From NCBI GenBank assembly GCA_019426215.1, contig CM033391.1, positions 10,714,708-10,778,707 of the forward strand: a stretch of DNA of 64,000 nt. The letters run 5' to 3'. The translations under genes and the position numbers were made by a program. Shown here one piece after another: positions 11,866 to 21,531 of the stretch. Under the pieces are notes generated by a model. The model saw only the letters and a program-made list of their open reading frames with translations. It ran no database searches and had not been told where the DNA came from. Source of the stretch: Buddleja alternifolia (Eukaryota > Streptophyta > Magnoliopsida > Lamiales > Scrophulariaceae). Each line of letters starts with the position of its first letter. Positions within the stretch are counted from its first letter, which is position 1.

Positions 11866-12777
11866 TTAAGGCGGTTTCCAAATGAATGCCTTGTTCATTC
11901 TCCAAGTAGGGATGAATTTCGGCCCGGTGTTAATAGAAAATACGATGAGTAGTGACCAAGCAATCATCCACTCACATATTTTCTCATAGTCCATCACCAC
12001 TTCCATCACTCTTTCTTCCCACTGCACCGAGTGATGACTTGGACTATTCTCCAAGTTATAAGTAGATGGCCATTTTTCTTCACCCATCGAGATGGAAAAC
12101 TTGGAGTTTGTGATGTAGAACTCGAGGAGGTTATTGGTTCTTCTTTCCTGAAAAAGCTCAACACTAAAAGGATCAAAAGCATCAATGCATAAAGATAATG
12201 TAGAATCAATTGGATGCTTAAAAACCTCATAGTTATCACAAATAACCATGTCATCTCCTACACTAGAGGACAACTTACTATCATGGGCACTAATGACCTC
12301 TATACCCGTGGAGAGGGAAGAAGATACCAAAGAATCTGGTAAAGGCTCGAGTGTCCTTTCCTTCAACGTCGGCTTCTTTGATATCAATTCTTCGATAAAA
12401 ATGGGGCCGGGTATCGCTTGAATGTTAGGCGGGCGACGCTGAGGCGATGACACCTTCATAGAAATCCTCTCATTTTTCATTTCCTCAATGATCATTAGAG
12501 CCTCCTTAATTGGTCCTTCATACAAAGCATCAATGGCTTTGTGTACCAATTTCATACTTTTCGGCTGATCCAAATCATCTAGTGTGAGTTGTAAGCCGTA
12601 TAGGAGTTGTCGAACCCATTCTCGTTCCTCCAGAGTCGGGGATAAATGATATCCCTCCTGTATGGTAAAGACGCTGGATGGTAGACAATCCCGGACCGAC
12701 TGAAGTGGTTGAGAAGGAGGCGGTTGCATAGCTTGGAGAATGCCTTGTAACCACTCCCGATCCTTCGGTAAATTCAT
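11866..12777 (-). CDS. Single ORF of the nested element, function unknown
   Basis: An intact 303-codon frame from ATG at 12777. The frame stays open upstream to a TGA near 12834, so an earlier non-ATG start cannot be excluded. It has no RT, protease, integrase or zinc-knuckle motif. N-terminal part is Pro/Gln rich (AMQPPPSQPLQS); the middle has KPTLKERTLEPLPDSL, faintly like the linker before RT in Athila-type pol. The C-terminus is TGPKFIPTWRMNKAFIWKPP. It could be a degenerate Gag-like or structural protein. Conserved openness suggests constraint or youth; I cannot tell which. Confidence 0.5.
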   Translation of the reverse strand: MNLPKDREWLQGILQAMQPPPSQPLQSVRDCLPSSVFTIQEGYHLSPTLEEREWVRQLLYGLQLTLDDLDQPKSMKLVHKAIDALYEGPIKEALMIIEEMKNERISMKVSSPQRRPPNIQAIPGPIFIEELISKKPTLKERTLEPLPDSLVSSSLSTGIEVISAHDSKLSSSVGDDMVICDNYEVFKHPIDSTLSLCIDAFDPFSVELFQERRTNNLLEFYITNSKFSISMGEEKWPSTYNLENSPSHHSVQWEERVMEVVMDYEKICEWMIAWSLLIVFSINTGPKFIPTWRMNKAFIWKPP

Positions 12778-13049
12778 ATCCGGGAAACGTGCATTCGGAT
12801 TTGGTTGATAGATATTGTCCGTTTTCTCTCGAACTCATCTACAAACCCGGAGCACATGTTCAAAATAAAAATAACAAAATCAAGCAAAGGCTCATTTGAG
12901 GAGCGGGTCATGCACCACAAATCGAACCTAACAATTAAGCACAAGAAACAAAATTAGACTAAACACGAAAATAAAAGAAAATCAAGAAATAAACGAAAAC
13001 TAAGAATTATGAAAAATGTAAACAAAAATCAAAAACTAAAATAAACAAG

Positions 13050-13067
13050 TCCCCGGCAACGGCGCCA
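13050..13067 (-). other. Primer binding site of nested element
   Basis: Minus strand reads TGGCGCCGTTGCCGGGGA, 6 bp from the 5' LTR. This matches the 3' end of plant tRNA-Asp, as used by many Tat/Athila elements. Confidence 0.85.
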
Positions 13068-13073
13068 AAAACT

Positions 13074-14807
13074 TGACACGCTAAAAGCTAACGTGCTATG
13101 ATAGCAAGTGCACTAGACGTGTGTAGTAATAAGTGGACAAAAAGTCCGGGTTGTCGAACCACAAGGACTTGAATTCTAGTTCATGATTTTTCGATAAAAG
13201 ATAAGACAATTAAAGTAAAGTGCAAGAAAAAGATTAAACAAACGAAGAACCAAAGAGAAACGTACTATAGATTTAATCTCACGTATGATAAAATGACTAA
13301 GGCACATGCTACAACCGAATCTACTCGTCAATATATATGAGCTACTCTTCGAATTATTAGACTCCTATTGCTTTGGTGGAAACTCCTAAATTAACTATTA
13401 CCCGATGTCTCGGCACATAATAATCCTATGATTAATTGACGGTTCTCTAAATATGTCTATCCGAGAATCTAATCAAAAATCACGCATTAACGTTCTAGAG
13501 CTTCCCCGAACGAATCCGGCTAACAACACCCGGGAATCTTTACCTATTTCTAGGGCAATCCCTCATTTGTTTCGGATGATGTGTTAATTCTCTTGCACCC
13601 TAATCTATTTTCTCTCGAACAACTAGATTAGGCAAGATAGCAAGCATATGGTGATCAAACACATGATTGGAATAAAAGCATAGAATTAACACACAAAGCA
13701 ATAGGAGAATTAATACAAAGAGCAACTTCACATATATTGATTCATAAATTTGGCCTTCACATGGCCTTAGTTCTACAATATTAGCCTCTCATCAAAGCCT
13801 TAAGAAAATCTAATACAACCATATACATACTCATGGAAATAAACATGTAAATGCAAATAATTAAAACTCCCTCAATTGATTGATGATGGATCTTTGCTCT
13901 TGATCTTCAATCCTTAGCTCCTCTCTCTTTGTTCCCCTCCAAAAGTGATGAAGAAAATGGTGATCAATGATGATGAGTGAAAAGTGATGGATCCAATGCC
14001 TCTCTCTCCCTTCCTCCTCTAAGATGTTGCCGGTCAATTGCTCCCTCAAATCCTTAAGAAGACCACCACAAATCAGCTCCTCATGTGTATGTCCCCCCTC
14101 CACTACTTTTAAAGTGAGTAGTATATAATTCCCTAAAGTAGATCTAGTAAGAAACATACTTATGACATCCCTCCTATACATGTGATGACCTCTTGGCTTT
14201 AAATGTTCCATTCCCCCATCAAATGATGATCTTTTGGCTGAAAGGAATCAAATCTCGGATGTGGCCAAGCCTAGGCGCGGGAATTATGGCGCTCGGGCGC
14301 CCAAATCAGAATGTTGGGAGTATTTGCCTCTGTCTGGCGCAGTAATTGTATTTCCTTCATAACTCTCTCCACAAAACTCCGATTTGGATGATTCAAGTCC
14401 TCATTTGAAGCTAACACATAGTTCTACAACTTTGTAGAAGGAAACTTCATCCAATTCGGTCTCTAAAAGTAAGAAAATATTGCTCGAACGTGGAAACTGG
14501 TGCAGATACGGCGCCCAGGCGTGGACAGAACGGCGCCTAGGCGCGGAAAGCAGAATGTTGATGTTATTTGCATCTTTTCTGGCGCCTGGGCGTGGTAATA
14601 CTGGCGCCTGGGCGTGGACAATAGAAGCAAATTGGCCTGAACTTGTTTTATACGTCGTTTTTCATCCCGTTCTTCGATTGTATCCATTTAAGACCTGAAA
14701 TCACTTAATGCACGAATTAAACGCACATGTAGCAAGAATTAAGCGATAAATGAACCTAAAACATAAACGCAAAGGGGCTTAAAAACACGTAAAAATGCCT
14801 CTTATCA
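13074..14807 (-). repeat. 5' LTR of nested element
   Basis: 1734-bp partner of 8459-10192, ending exactly before the GTCGG duplication at 14808-14812. Confidence 0.97.
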
Positions 14808-14812
14808 GTCGG

Positions 14813-15600
14813 CCTGAAGCTAGGATCCACATTGAGCCTATGGACAATAACCTCAGGATCAATCCCTGGCATGTCGGAGGGGCTCCAAGCGAAGACGTCG
14901 GCATTCTCCCTTAAGAATTGAACAAATTTCGCTCTCATGTCTTTGTTAAGTGAAGACCCAATCTTCACCATCCTGTCATCATTCCCTTCAAGAAGTTGGA
15001 CATAGAGGAGATTATCTACAGGTTCTCCTAATTTTTCATGTTTACTCTTTGGTTCCAAACTCTCAATGGACAACGTTTGAGATGTTTTTCCTTTGAGAGA
15101 TGCGACATAACATTGTCTAGCCATGCCTTGGTCTCCTCGGACTCGTCCAATGCCATGCTCAGTTGGGAATTTCATTAGCATATGATATGTTGAGATGATA
15201 GCCCTCATTGTATTCAGCCCTGGTCTCCCAAGGATGACATTATATGTAGAGGGTACCTTCACAACCAAAAAGTCTACCATGACTGTGGTTTGCTGAGGTT
15301 GCTCTCCCGCAGTGATGGGAAGAGTTATTATTCCCTCAGGCTCCACTGTCTCATCGGTAAAGCCAACAAGTGGAGTTTTTATTGGCCTCAAGCGTTCTCG
15401 CCCGATGTTCATCTTATGAAAAGTTTCATAGAATATAATATTGGCCGAACTTCCACTATCCACTAGAATTCTCCTTACCTCACAGTTGGCTATGGTTAGA
15501 GTGATCACCTTAGGATCATTGTGAGGAGTAAGCACTCCATCCATATCATCATATTCGATCGTGATAGATTCTCCCGTCCGTGGTCTTTTTCCACGAGGTT
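14813..15600 (-). pseudogene. Aspartic protease and start of RT of Tat-like element
   Basis: Retroviral-type protease with the active-site ILVDSGSSANII (DSG) followed by ILGRPGLNTM, the second conserved protease loop. Further on, FAWSPSDMPGIDPEVI is the typical linker just before RT. The frame then runs into the nested element at FRPT. It is in the same frame as gag, consistent with a single gag-pro-pol polyprotein in the ancestor. Confidence 0.93.
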
Positions 15601-17173
15601 CTTTCGTCTGAGGTTGTCTGGCGTATGCTTTTCTAGCTGATTGACTCTCACCTCTAGAAGATCCTCCTGCTATGACCGCTATGACCCCAGCTGGTGGCGG
15701 ATTGTTTCTACCCCGAGGGTTTTGCAGGTCTGGACTCTGCTCCCTAGGGTGCCTCTGCTCAGGTTGAGGATTTTGCCGATCCCTGTCTATAAATCTGGAG
15801 ATATGGCCTCTTTTGATTAAGTCCTCAATCTACTTCTTTAGTAATTCACAGTCTTCAGTCTCGTGACCATGGTCACGGTGGTATCGGCAATACCTGTTGC
15901 GATTTCTCTTATTAGATGGAGTCCTCATTTTTTCGGGCCATTTGACATACTCTTTATCTTGAATGTACATCAAGATTTCATTCTTAGATGCATTCAAAGG
16001 AGTGTAGTTATCATACTTCTGCGTGTTTCTCTAGTCGTTAGATGAACTAGTGGACACGGATAGTCTTTCCCAGACCTTTTTTCTTTTTCCTTGATCATTT
16101 TAATCTTCGTTCTTCTTTCTTTTCTTGTCTAAGGATTCACGTTCAGCTTCAATTCCAGCCTTGGACATCTCTTCGGCATTGATGTATTTCTCTGCTCGGT
16201 TGAATAGGTCAGCCAAATCAAGAGGTGGCTTTTTTGCTAAGGAGAAAGCAAACCGTGATGATTTCCTTACTCCGTTCATGAGCGCTGCTAAGGCCACAAA
16301 TTTATCAAGGTCTTGAACTTCCAGGGCCTCTTTGTTGAAGCGTTGGATGAAGTCTCTTAAAGATTCATTGTTATTTTAACGAACACCCATGAGGTGGGTC
16401 GAAGCCTTCTTATATTGTTTACTGCTGGCAAAATGGCTAAGGAATTCTTGAGCCAACTGCTTAAAGGATCCAATGGATGCTCCGGGCAATGATGAGAACC
16501 ACATCCTTGCACTCTTTCTAAGCGTGGCCGAGAAGGCTCGACATTTGATGGCGTCAGTCACTCCGTGAAATACCATGAGAGCTTGGAAACTCTCAAGGTG
16601 GTCATGGGGGTTTGAGGTTCCATCATAACTCTCTCCAGGTACCTTAAAATTTGTAGGTATATCTTCTTTCATGATCCTATCAATTAATGGAGATTCTCCG
16701 ATAGAAAAGAGGTTAGCAGAAAGATTCTTAGCTTCCTTCCACATCACCCCAACCTTTTGATCAATCTCCTCTAATTTCTGCCTTAGAATATTCCGAGTTT
16801 CCCATTCCTTGGCCTCAGGAAGACCAGGGTCTTTTTTAGATCGGACCTCGGCTTCTTTTTCATTGAAGGCCCTGGAGCCTTGGGCACGACTGAATTCTCC
16901 CTCGCGATGGGGTGCATTTCCCAAGGACTCTCCTTTGTCGACTAAGCCTTTTATTAAAGACTTCAATTCACGGAGCTCATCCTCTACCCTTGCAAAGCGT
17001 TGAGCGTCGACAGCTTGGTTAACATCTTCGTCATTGGCCCTTGGCCCTTGTTCATTGTTGGGATCGGTCTCGCGACTTGATACGCGAGTGTTGATACGGC
17101 TACCTTCAGCACGTTCATCTCTCCGAGGTTCACCGTTAGCGGTGGCCTCGGTATTTCTTCTTCGCGGACGCAT
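15601..17173 (-). pseudogene. gag of Tat-like element
   Basis: ATG at 17173 (MRPRRRNTEA). The capsid-like gag domain lies at residues 160-265 (YDGTSNPHDHLESF, MWFSSLPGASIGSF, LAQEFLSHFASSKQYKK) and continues after an in-frame TAA at 16376 (LADLFNRAEKYINAEE). Near 15850-15890 comes YCRYHRDHGHETEDCELLK, the Cys/His RNA-binding motif of Tat-type Gag. Stops at 16376, 16100, 16031 and 15830 lie in one frame and each can be explained by a Gln or Trp codon mutated by C-to-T or G-to-A change. No frameshift is needed between gag and protease. Confidence 0.92.
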
Positions 17174-17195
17174 TAGGTCTCAGATCTAGTCGTCG

Positions 17196-17213
17196 TTCCC
17201 ACAGACGGCGCCA
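17196..17213 (-). other. Primer binding site of Tat-like element
   Basis: Minus strand TGGCGCCGTCTGTGGGAA, 2 bp from the 5' LTR. The first eight bases match the tRNA-Asp-type PBS of the nested element but the rest differs; I cannot assign the tRNA. Confidence 0.75.
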
Positions 17214-17215
17214 AC

Positions 17216-17683
17216 TGATAACGTATAAAAATCGAAGGACTAGATCCGAGGACTCACACTGCAAAAAAGGTGGGATCTAGGCCGAACGGTCGTCAGAGGT
17301 TGGGTCCGAGGATAACCGGCGATTTTTATCAACCTGCAAAACAGAACCCCGGGGTCATCCCCAGGGGTAGGCCCTCCGATGCTTAAGTTAGAACTTGAGA
17401 GATGGCGGATTTGAAAGTGAAAGATTGGAAAAAAAGGAATCTCTTACCTGGAGCCGAGGTCTCCCCTTTTATACCACGTTAGACCTCGGATTTACCCTAG
17501 ATATGGAAAAGGACTCCTGGGGAGGTTGGGATCCTTAGTTAAGTTTGAATCAAACCAAGAGACCTTGGCCAAATTAAAAGACCTTAGCCTTAGCCCCTTG
17601 ACTTAATTGTAATTGATGCACACTTGTCGGATTTTGGTAACGCCACGTGTCACTTGACAAAATTACAAAATTACTCCTCATCA
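17216..17683 (-). repeat. 5' LTR of Tat-like element
   Basis: 468 bp, TG...CA termini, partner of 1-466. Confidence 0.95.
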
Positions 17684-19129
17684 AGTTTATATAGAAATTA
17701 CAAGAGAATAATATTAAAGAAAAGAAATAAAGAAGAAACATAATCTAATAAAAACTCTAACATTCTAACATTTGATATTGGCTTTCCTCCCGATGGAAAA
17801 TGGGCATACTCTTGGTAATATGGAACTTTTTGACCTTCTTAGCAATTAGGGAAAATAATGACAAAAGAATGTATTATGTAAAAATTAAACGTAAAATATA
17901 TAAAATTAAATAAATCTTTTGGACCATAATCCTTGTTGGAAGTATACCAAATAATTGTATCTACTTCATGTTTATCACTATGATTAACTACATAAGTCAT
18001 AACTAACTAAACATCAATTTTACTTTATGCCAAACCATACAGTTTTTTATTCCTACTTTTTTTTTCAAAAAAAAAAAAAAGCATTCATCCAAGTTCCAAA
18101 CATATTTCAATCTCAGCACGTCTTTTCATATAAAAAGTCACAACTAAAGTTGTCAAATATATTTTCATTTTCAACACAAAAATCAATACAGATTTGAAAA
18201 CTCATTTCTCATCATTTTTCAATTTTGAAAATGAGATTTGGAAATGAAACTTATATAGTTCAGATAAGAAAAGTGTAAAAAGGAAAATTATATAAAAAAG
18301 TGTAAAATCTCAAGAAAATTGAATGAGTGTTATGTTTTTATCCTAAACATAAAACACTAGTCTTGGAGAAACAATAATTGAGTAACCCTTATTAGCAGAC
18401 ATTTTCGAAGTTGACCTTAAGAGCCGCGGAAGAACTGAAGAAGACAAACCAAACCTCAAAGAGAGTTCATACTTAGTGGACTTTCTTATTTAGTATGTTT
18501 CAATTAAAAATTTATATTAGATTAAAACAATTAAAAACTTCTATTAGACTGCCAGAATCTGTGTTCCAGCAAAACAAATTGATTCTTTGATTTGCACCAA
18601 TCTTAGCAACTGCTGCACATAAACCTACACCACTCAAACACATTCCGCGTCTTTTAATAATATTGATTTTAGAAATTCGCAAATTATTGCAAGTATCCTC
18701 AACTTTTTAAATAACCATTTGGCTTGCTTGTGTAGGAATAATAGGCTATTAATAGCTCAACTTATTAGTTTTATTCTATTTTTTCAAAATCAACAAATTT
18801 CTTTAAGATAAAAATCAACAAATTCAAAATTGCTTTTTTGTTTTCATATATACATTTATTTTCAAAAATCAATAACTATCCTCTTTATAAAATACCTATT
18901 TATTTTTAAAGAACACAACAAATTAAGAAAAAAAAACATCTCACCACATGAATTATTCAATATCTCATTTTCTGGATGTCGAACTCTTGTGTATGCAGAA
19001 AATTTTCTTGAGAGAAATTCTTGCAATCATCTCTAATAGAAACCTTAATGATTTAGTTTTACATCTTTACGATTTGAGCATACATTCAGAAAGTAAAAGA
19101 AAAAAAAAATAAGGTCACCCCCAACAAAT
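17684..19129. other. AT-rich spacer
   Basis: No ORF with coding character. Homopolymer T/A runs at about 18058-18080. An imperfect palindrome of Phe/Glu-like AT repeats lies around 18195-18250. Nothing else recognisable. Confidence 0.6.
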
Positions 19130-19132
19130 TAA

Positions 19133-19410
19133 GAGGTTGTTTGGCTAAGCTTTTAATCTTCTCTAAACATCTTATAAAATGTTTTAAAGCTTATAATCTC
19201 TATAAATTTGTTAGGTAATTTTTTTAAAAAAACATTTTGTAAGACTAAAAAATAAAATGTTTGGATCTTATAAGTTGTTATTAAAAAAGTAACTCACCCC
19301 AACCTTTTTTTAAACATTTTATAAGATATTACATCTTATAAGCTCCTAAAACATCTTATAAAATGGAGGAGCTTATAAGATGTTTTGGATAAACTTAGCC
19401 AAACATCCTC
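19133..19410. mobile_element. Tourist-like (PIF/Harbinger) MITE
   Basis: 278 bp with terminal inverted repeats GAGGTTGTTTGGCTAAG / CTTAGCCAAACATCCTC (one mismatch) and flanking TAA on both sides (19130-19132, 19411-19413). Subterminal ACATCTTATAAAATG words are also inverted. A 3-bp TAA/TTA duplication is the signature of PIF/Harbinger-derived MITEs. Non-coding. Confidence 0.85.
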
Positions 19411-19413
19411 TAA

Positions 19414-19878
19414 ATACATATGCAATGAATACATATTTTTCAATAATTTCCATTCACCCCTAGCATATTTATTCTAGGTTCTAATAATCATATCGATCGC
19501 CACTTGATAACAAACAAGAAATGATACTGCTGGTAAATGATCTGTTTTACATATGATATGTCATAAATTGGCCCGTTGACTGACTAAGTCCCATTACAAG
19601 TCAACTCCTTGTAATGAATTTTGACTTTTCCTATATTGGTTCATTAAAATCAAAGTCTACATGTGCATCCAGTAAAGACTTCCCCAATTCTGCCCAAAAC
19701 ACATAATTCAAAGTAATAAAACAAGTAGGGGTTGAGGTCTCGTATACGTGAGATATAATTAATCAGCCATTTATTCACATGATGTCGACAAAAATGAATT
19801 AATTAACGAACTAATTAAATTTGGTGTGACATAACTTCTTCTAGAATAATTGCCTCTAAACTGATAGAACAATTGAAA
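19414..19878. other. Spacer
   Basis: No gene seen; ordinary AT-rich sequence between two DNA transposon relics. Confidence 0.6.
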
Positions 19879-19888
19879 TTTCATATTA

Positions 19889-21212
19889 GGGATATAATTA
19901 TATTGGATACCCCTGAAGTATTGTCTAATTACGTAAGGATTACACCTCATAGTTAAAAAATTACATCTAACATCCTATAGTTTCATATATTGATGTAAGG
20001 TTGGACGGAAGTTGCAAATTGACCTAAATACCTATAACAGAATATTTAAAAAAAAAAAAAAGAAGAAAAAAATGGAGAAAAGAAGATGAACTACATTGCC
20101 CCTTTCCATCTTTAGATTTGCTTCTAATATGAATTTCAAAACAAAAAATCAAACTTAAAAAAAAATGAAATTTTGAATGTATATATATATATATGTGTGT
20201 GTGTGGATGGATTTTTGTTCTTTGAAATCAACCATGGATAAAAATAGAAGAGTAAATTCGTCCAAAAATAGGGCATAAATTATGTTCATGTGTTGTTGCG
20301 ACGGAGGGGCCAAGACGGCGATGGCAAAGGGGTGGTGGGGCTAGTGGCGCTATGCGAACGGGGTGGTCCACTGCTGTGGTGGAGGGTGCTTGTGAGGTGG
20401 GTTTGAACAAAGCTTGGGAAGAAGATGATGTACAATGGCGTTTGTTTCCCTTTTCTTTTCCTTTTCTTTTTGTTTAAAGATTTAAATTCTATGTTATTTA
20501 TTTATTTATTTCTGAAGCGGAAGGGGTGGCGGTTTTTGAAGTTTGGAGAAGAAGACGGCAATGGTTGCTATCTTCCTCCCCAATTTTTCCTTTTTTAATT
20601 ATTTTAATTATTTAAAAAAATTATTTATTACTTTCTAGGAATAATAAATATTAATTTGTTTTATTTCTAAAATTATCAAAAATAAATTCAAATAAAAAAC
20701 TAAAAATAATTATTTATTTCTTGGAAGCAAAACACAACTTTAAATTATTTTATTTTTTGGAAATCTAAAATTATACAAAAATATTGTGTAATTAAATAAT
20801 GTATTTTTACTTTTCTAGAAAATATTAAAACTATAATGTAATTAAAAATAATTAAAATATTTTCAAATAATATTGAAATTATAACTCAAATATTTTTATT
20901 ATAAGTAATAATTTGTATACTTTATATACACAACATTACATATAGTATCTATACTTTTATAAACATTACAAATAACACCAAAATGGTATAATTGTTCAAA
21001 AAATTAGGGTTTTCAGGTTCAAAAAATTTCCCGCCAAAATAAGGGTTATTTTCAGAAATTCACAAAAATATTAATGACGCCATACTGAAACCTTAACGGA
21101 AGATGTTGATTGTTGAACGGAAGGAAATTAAGGATGTTAGATGTAATTTTTTGAACTAAGGGGTGTAAACTGTAATTAAGCAATACCTCATAGCACCCGG
21201 TGTAATTATCCC
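19889..21212. mobile_element. Non-autonomous Mutator-like element with 10-bp target duplication
   Basis: 1324 bp beginning GGGATATAATTA and ending TAATTATCCC, flanked by perfect TTTCATATTA copies (19879-19888, 21213-21222). Long, diverged inverted termini of about 90 bp share AAAAAATTACATCTAACATCC with spaced matches outside it. Long TIRs with a 9-10-bp duplication are typical of MULEs. No transposase. The centre (20270-20600) is much more GC-rich than the ends, which may be a captured fragment. Confidence 0.85.
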
Positions 21213-21366
21213 TTTCATATTATCCACTTGATATTGTAATCAGAATGAAATACTGATAGGATCACATCAATAATGAGATCTTTATTGTACCTATTTGGAA
21301 TGATTCTCTCCATTTGGTGCAAATTACCCATTGTTTTTTCCATTTAAGCTATGCATGGACTTTTCT

Positions 21367-21374
21367 TATATAAA
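21367..21374 (+). promoter_or_regulatory. Candidate TATA box of the malectin-LRR gene
   Basis: TATATAAA about 158 bp upstream of the ATG at 21532, the best TATA-like word outside the dinucleotide run. Confidence 0.5.
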
Positions 21375-21418
21375 GTCAAGAAAATTAGAAACACCCTCAA
21401 CATTCCAGAATTTTCATC

Positions 21419-21421
<3 letters not shown>

Positions 21422-21459
<38 letters not shown>
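21422..21459. repeat. (TA)19 microsatellite in the probable 5'UTR
   Basis: Pure alternating TA tract between the candidate TATA box and the start codon. Confidence 0.9.
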
Positions 21460-21462
<3 letters not shown>

Positions 21463-21531
21463 GTAAGTCTACACTCTACATCAGTCTTCATTCATCTCAA
21501 GATCAAACTCTCCCACAATAATTTGTTTGAT

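Larger units (their letters stand above)
8459..14807 (-). mobile_element. Nested non-autonomous LTR retrotransposon
   Basis: Two 1734-bp LTRs (8459-10192, 13074-14807) flank a 2881-bp interior. The target duplication GTCGG is perfect (8454-8458, 14808-14812). LTRs begin TGATAAGAGG and end GCGTGTCA in the element's sense. PBS and PPT are present but no protease, RT or integrase, so it must be mobilised in trans. The LTRs differ at under 20 sites (about 1 percent), so it inserted after the host element aged. Long LTRs, the tRNA-Asp-type PBS and absence of pol fit a LARD-like relative of Tat/Athila elements. Confidence 0.96.
1..17683 (-). mobile_element. Tat/Retand-like Ty3/gypsy retrotransposon
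   Basis: Direct LTRs lie at 1-466 and 17216-17683. Between them, on the minus strand, are PBS, gag, protease, RT, RNase H, a second RNase H, integrase and PPT in gypsy order. Two RNase H domains plus a Zn-binding CRYHRDHGH motif in Gag point to the Tat lineage. Without the nested 6.35-kb element (8459-14807) it would be about 11.3 kb. The window begins about 3 bases inside the left LTR, so the left target duplication cannot be seen; the right flank is AGTTT. All genes carry stops or frameshifts. The LTRs differ at roughly a dozen sites (about 3 percent by eye), so it is older than its nested guest. Confidence 0.95.

Noticed and set aside
13050..13067. Possible tRNA-Asp gene fragment
   Set aside because: Only the 3' acceptor-end complement is present, at the PBS position next to an LTR; no cloverleaf.
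20228..20410. 60-codon ORF in the Mutator-like element core
   Set aside because: Low-complexity Pro/Ala product with no recognisable domain; kept only as part of the captured-fragment idea.
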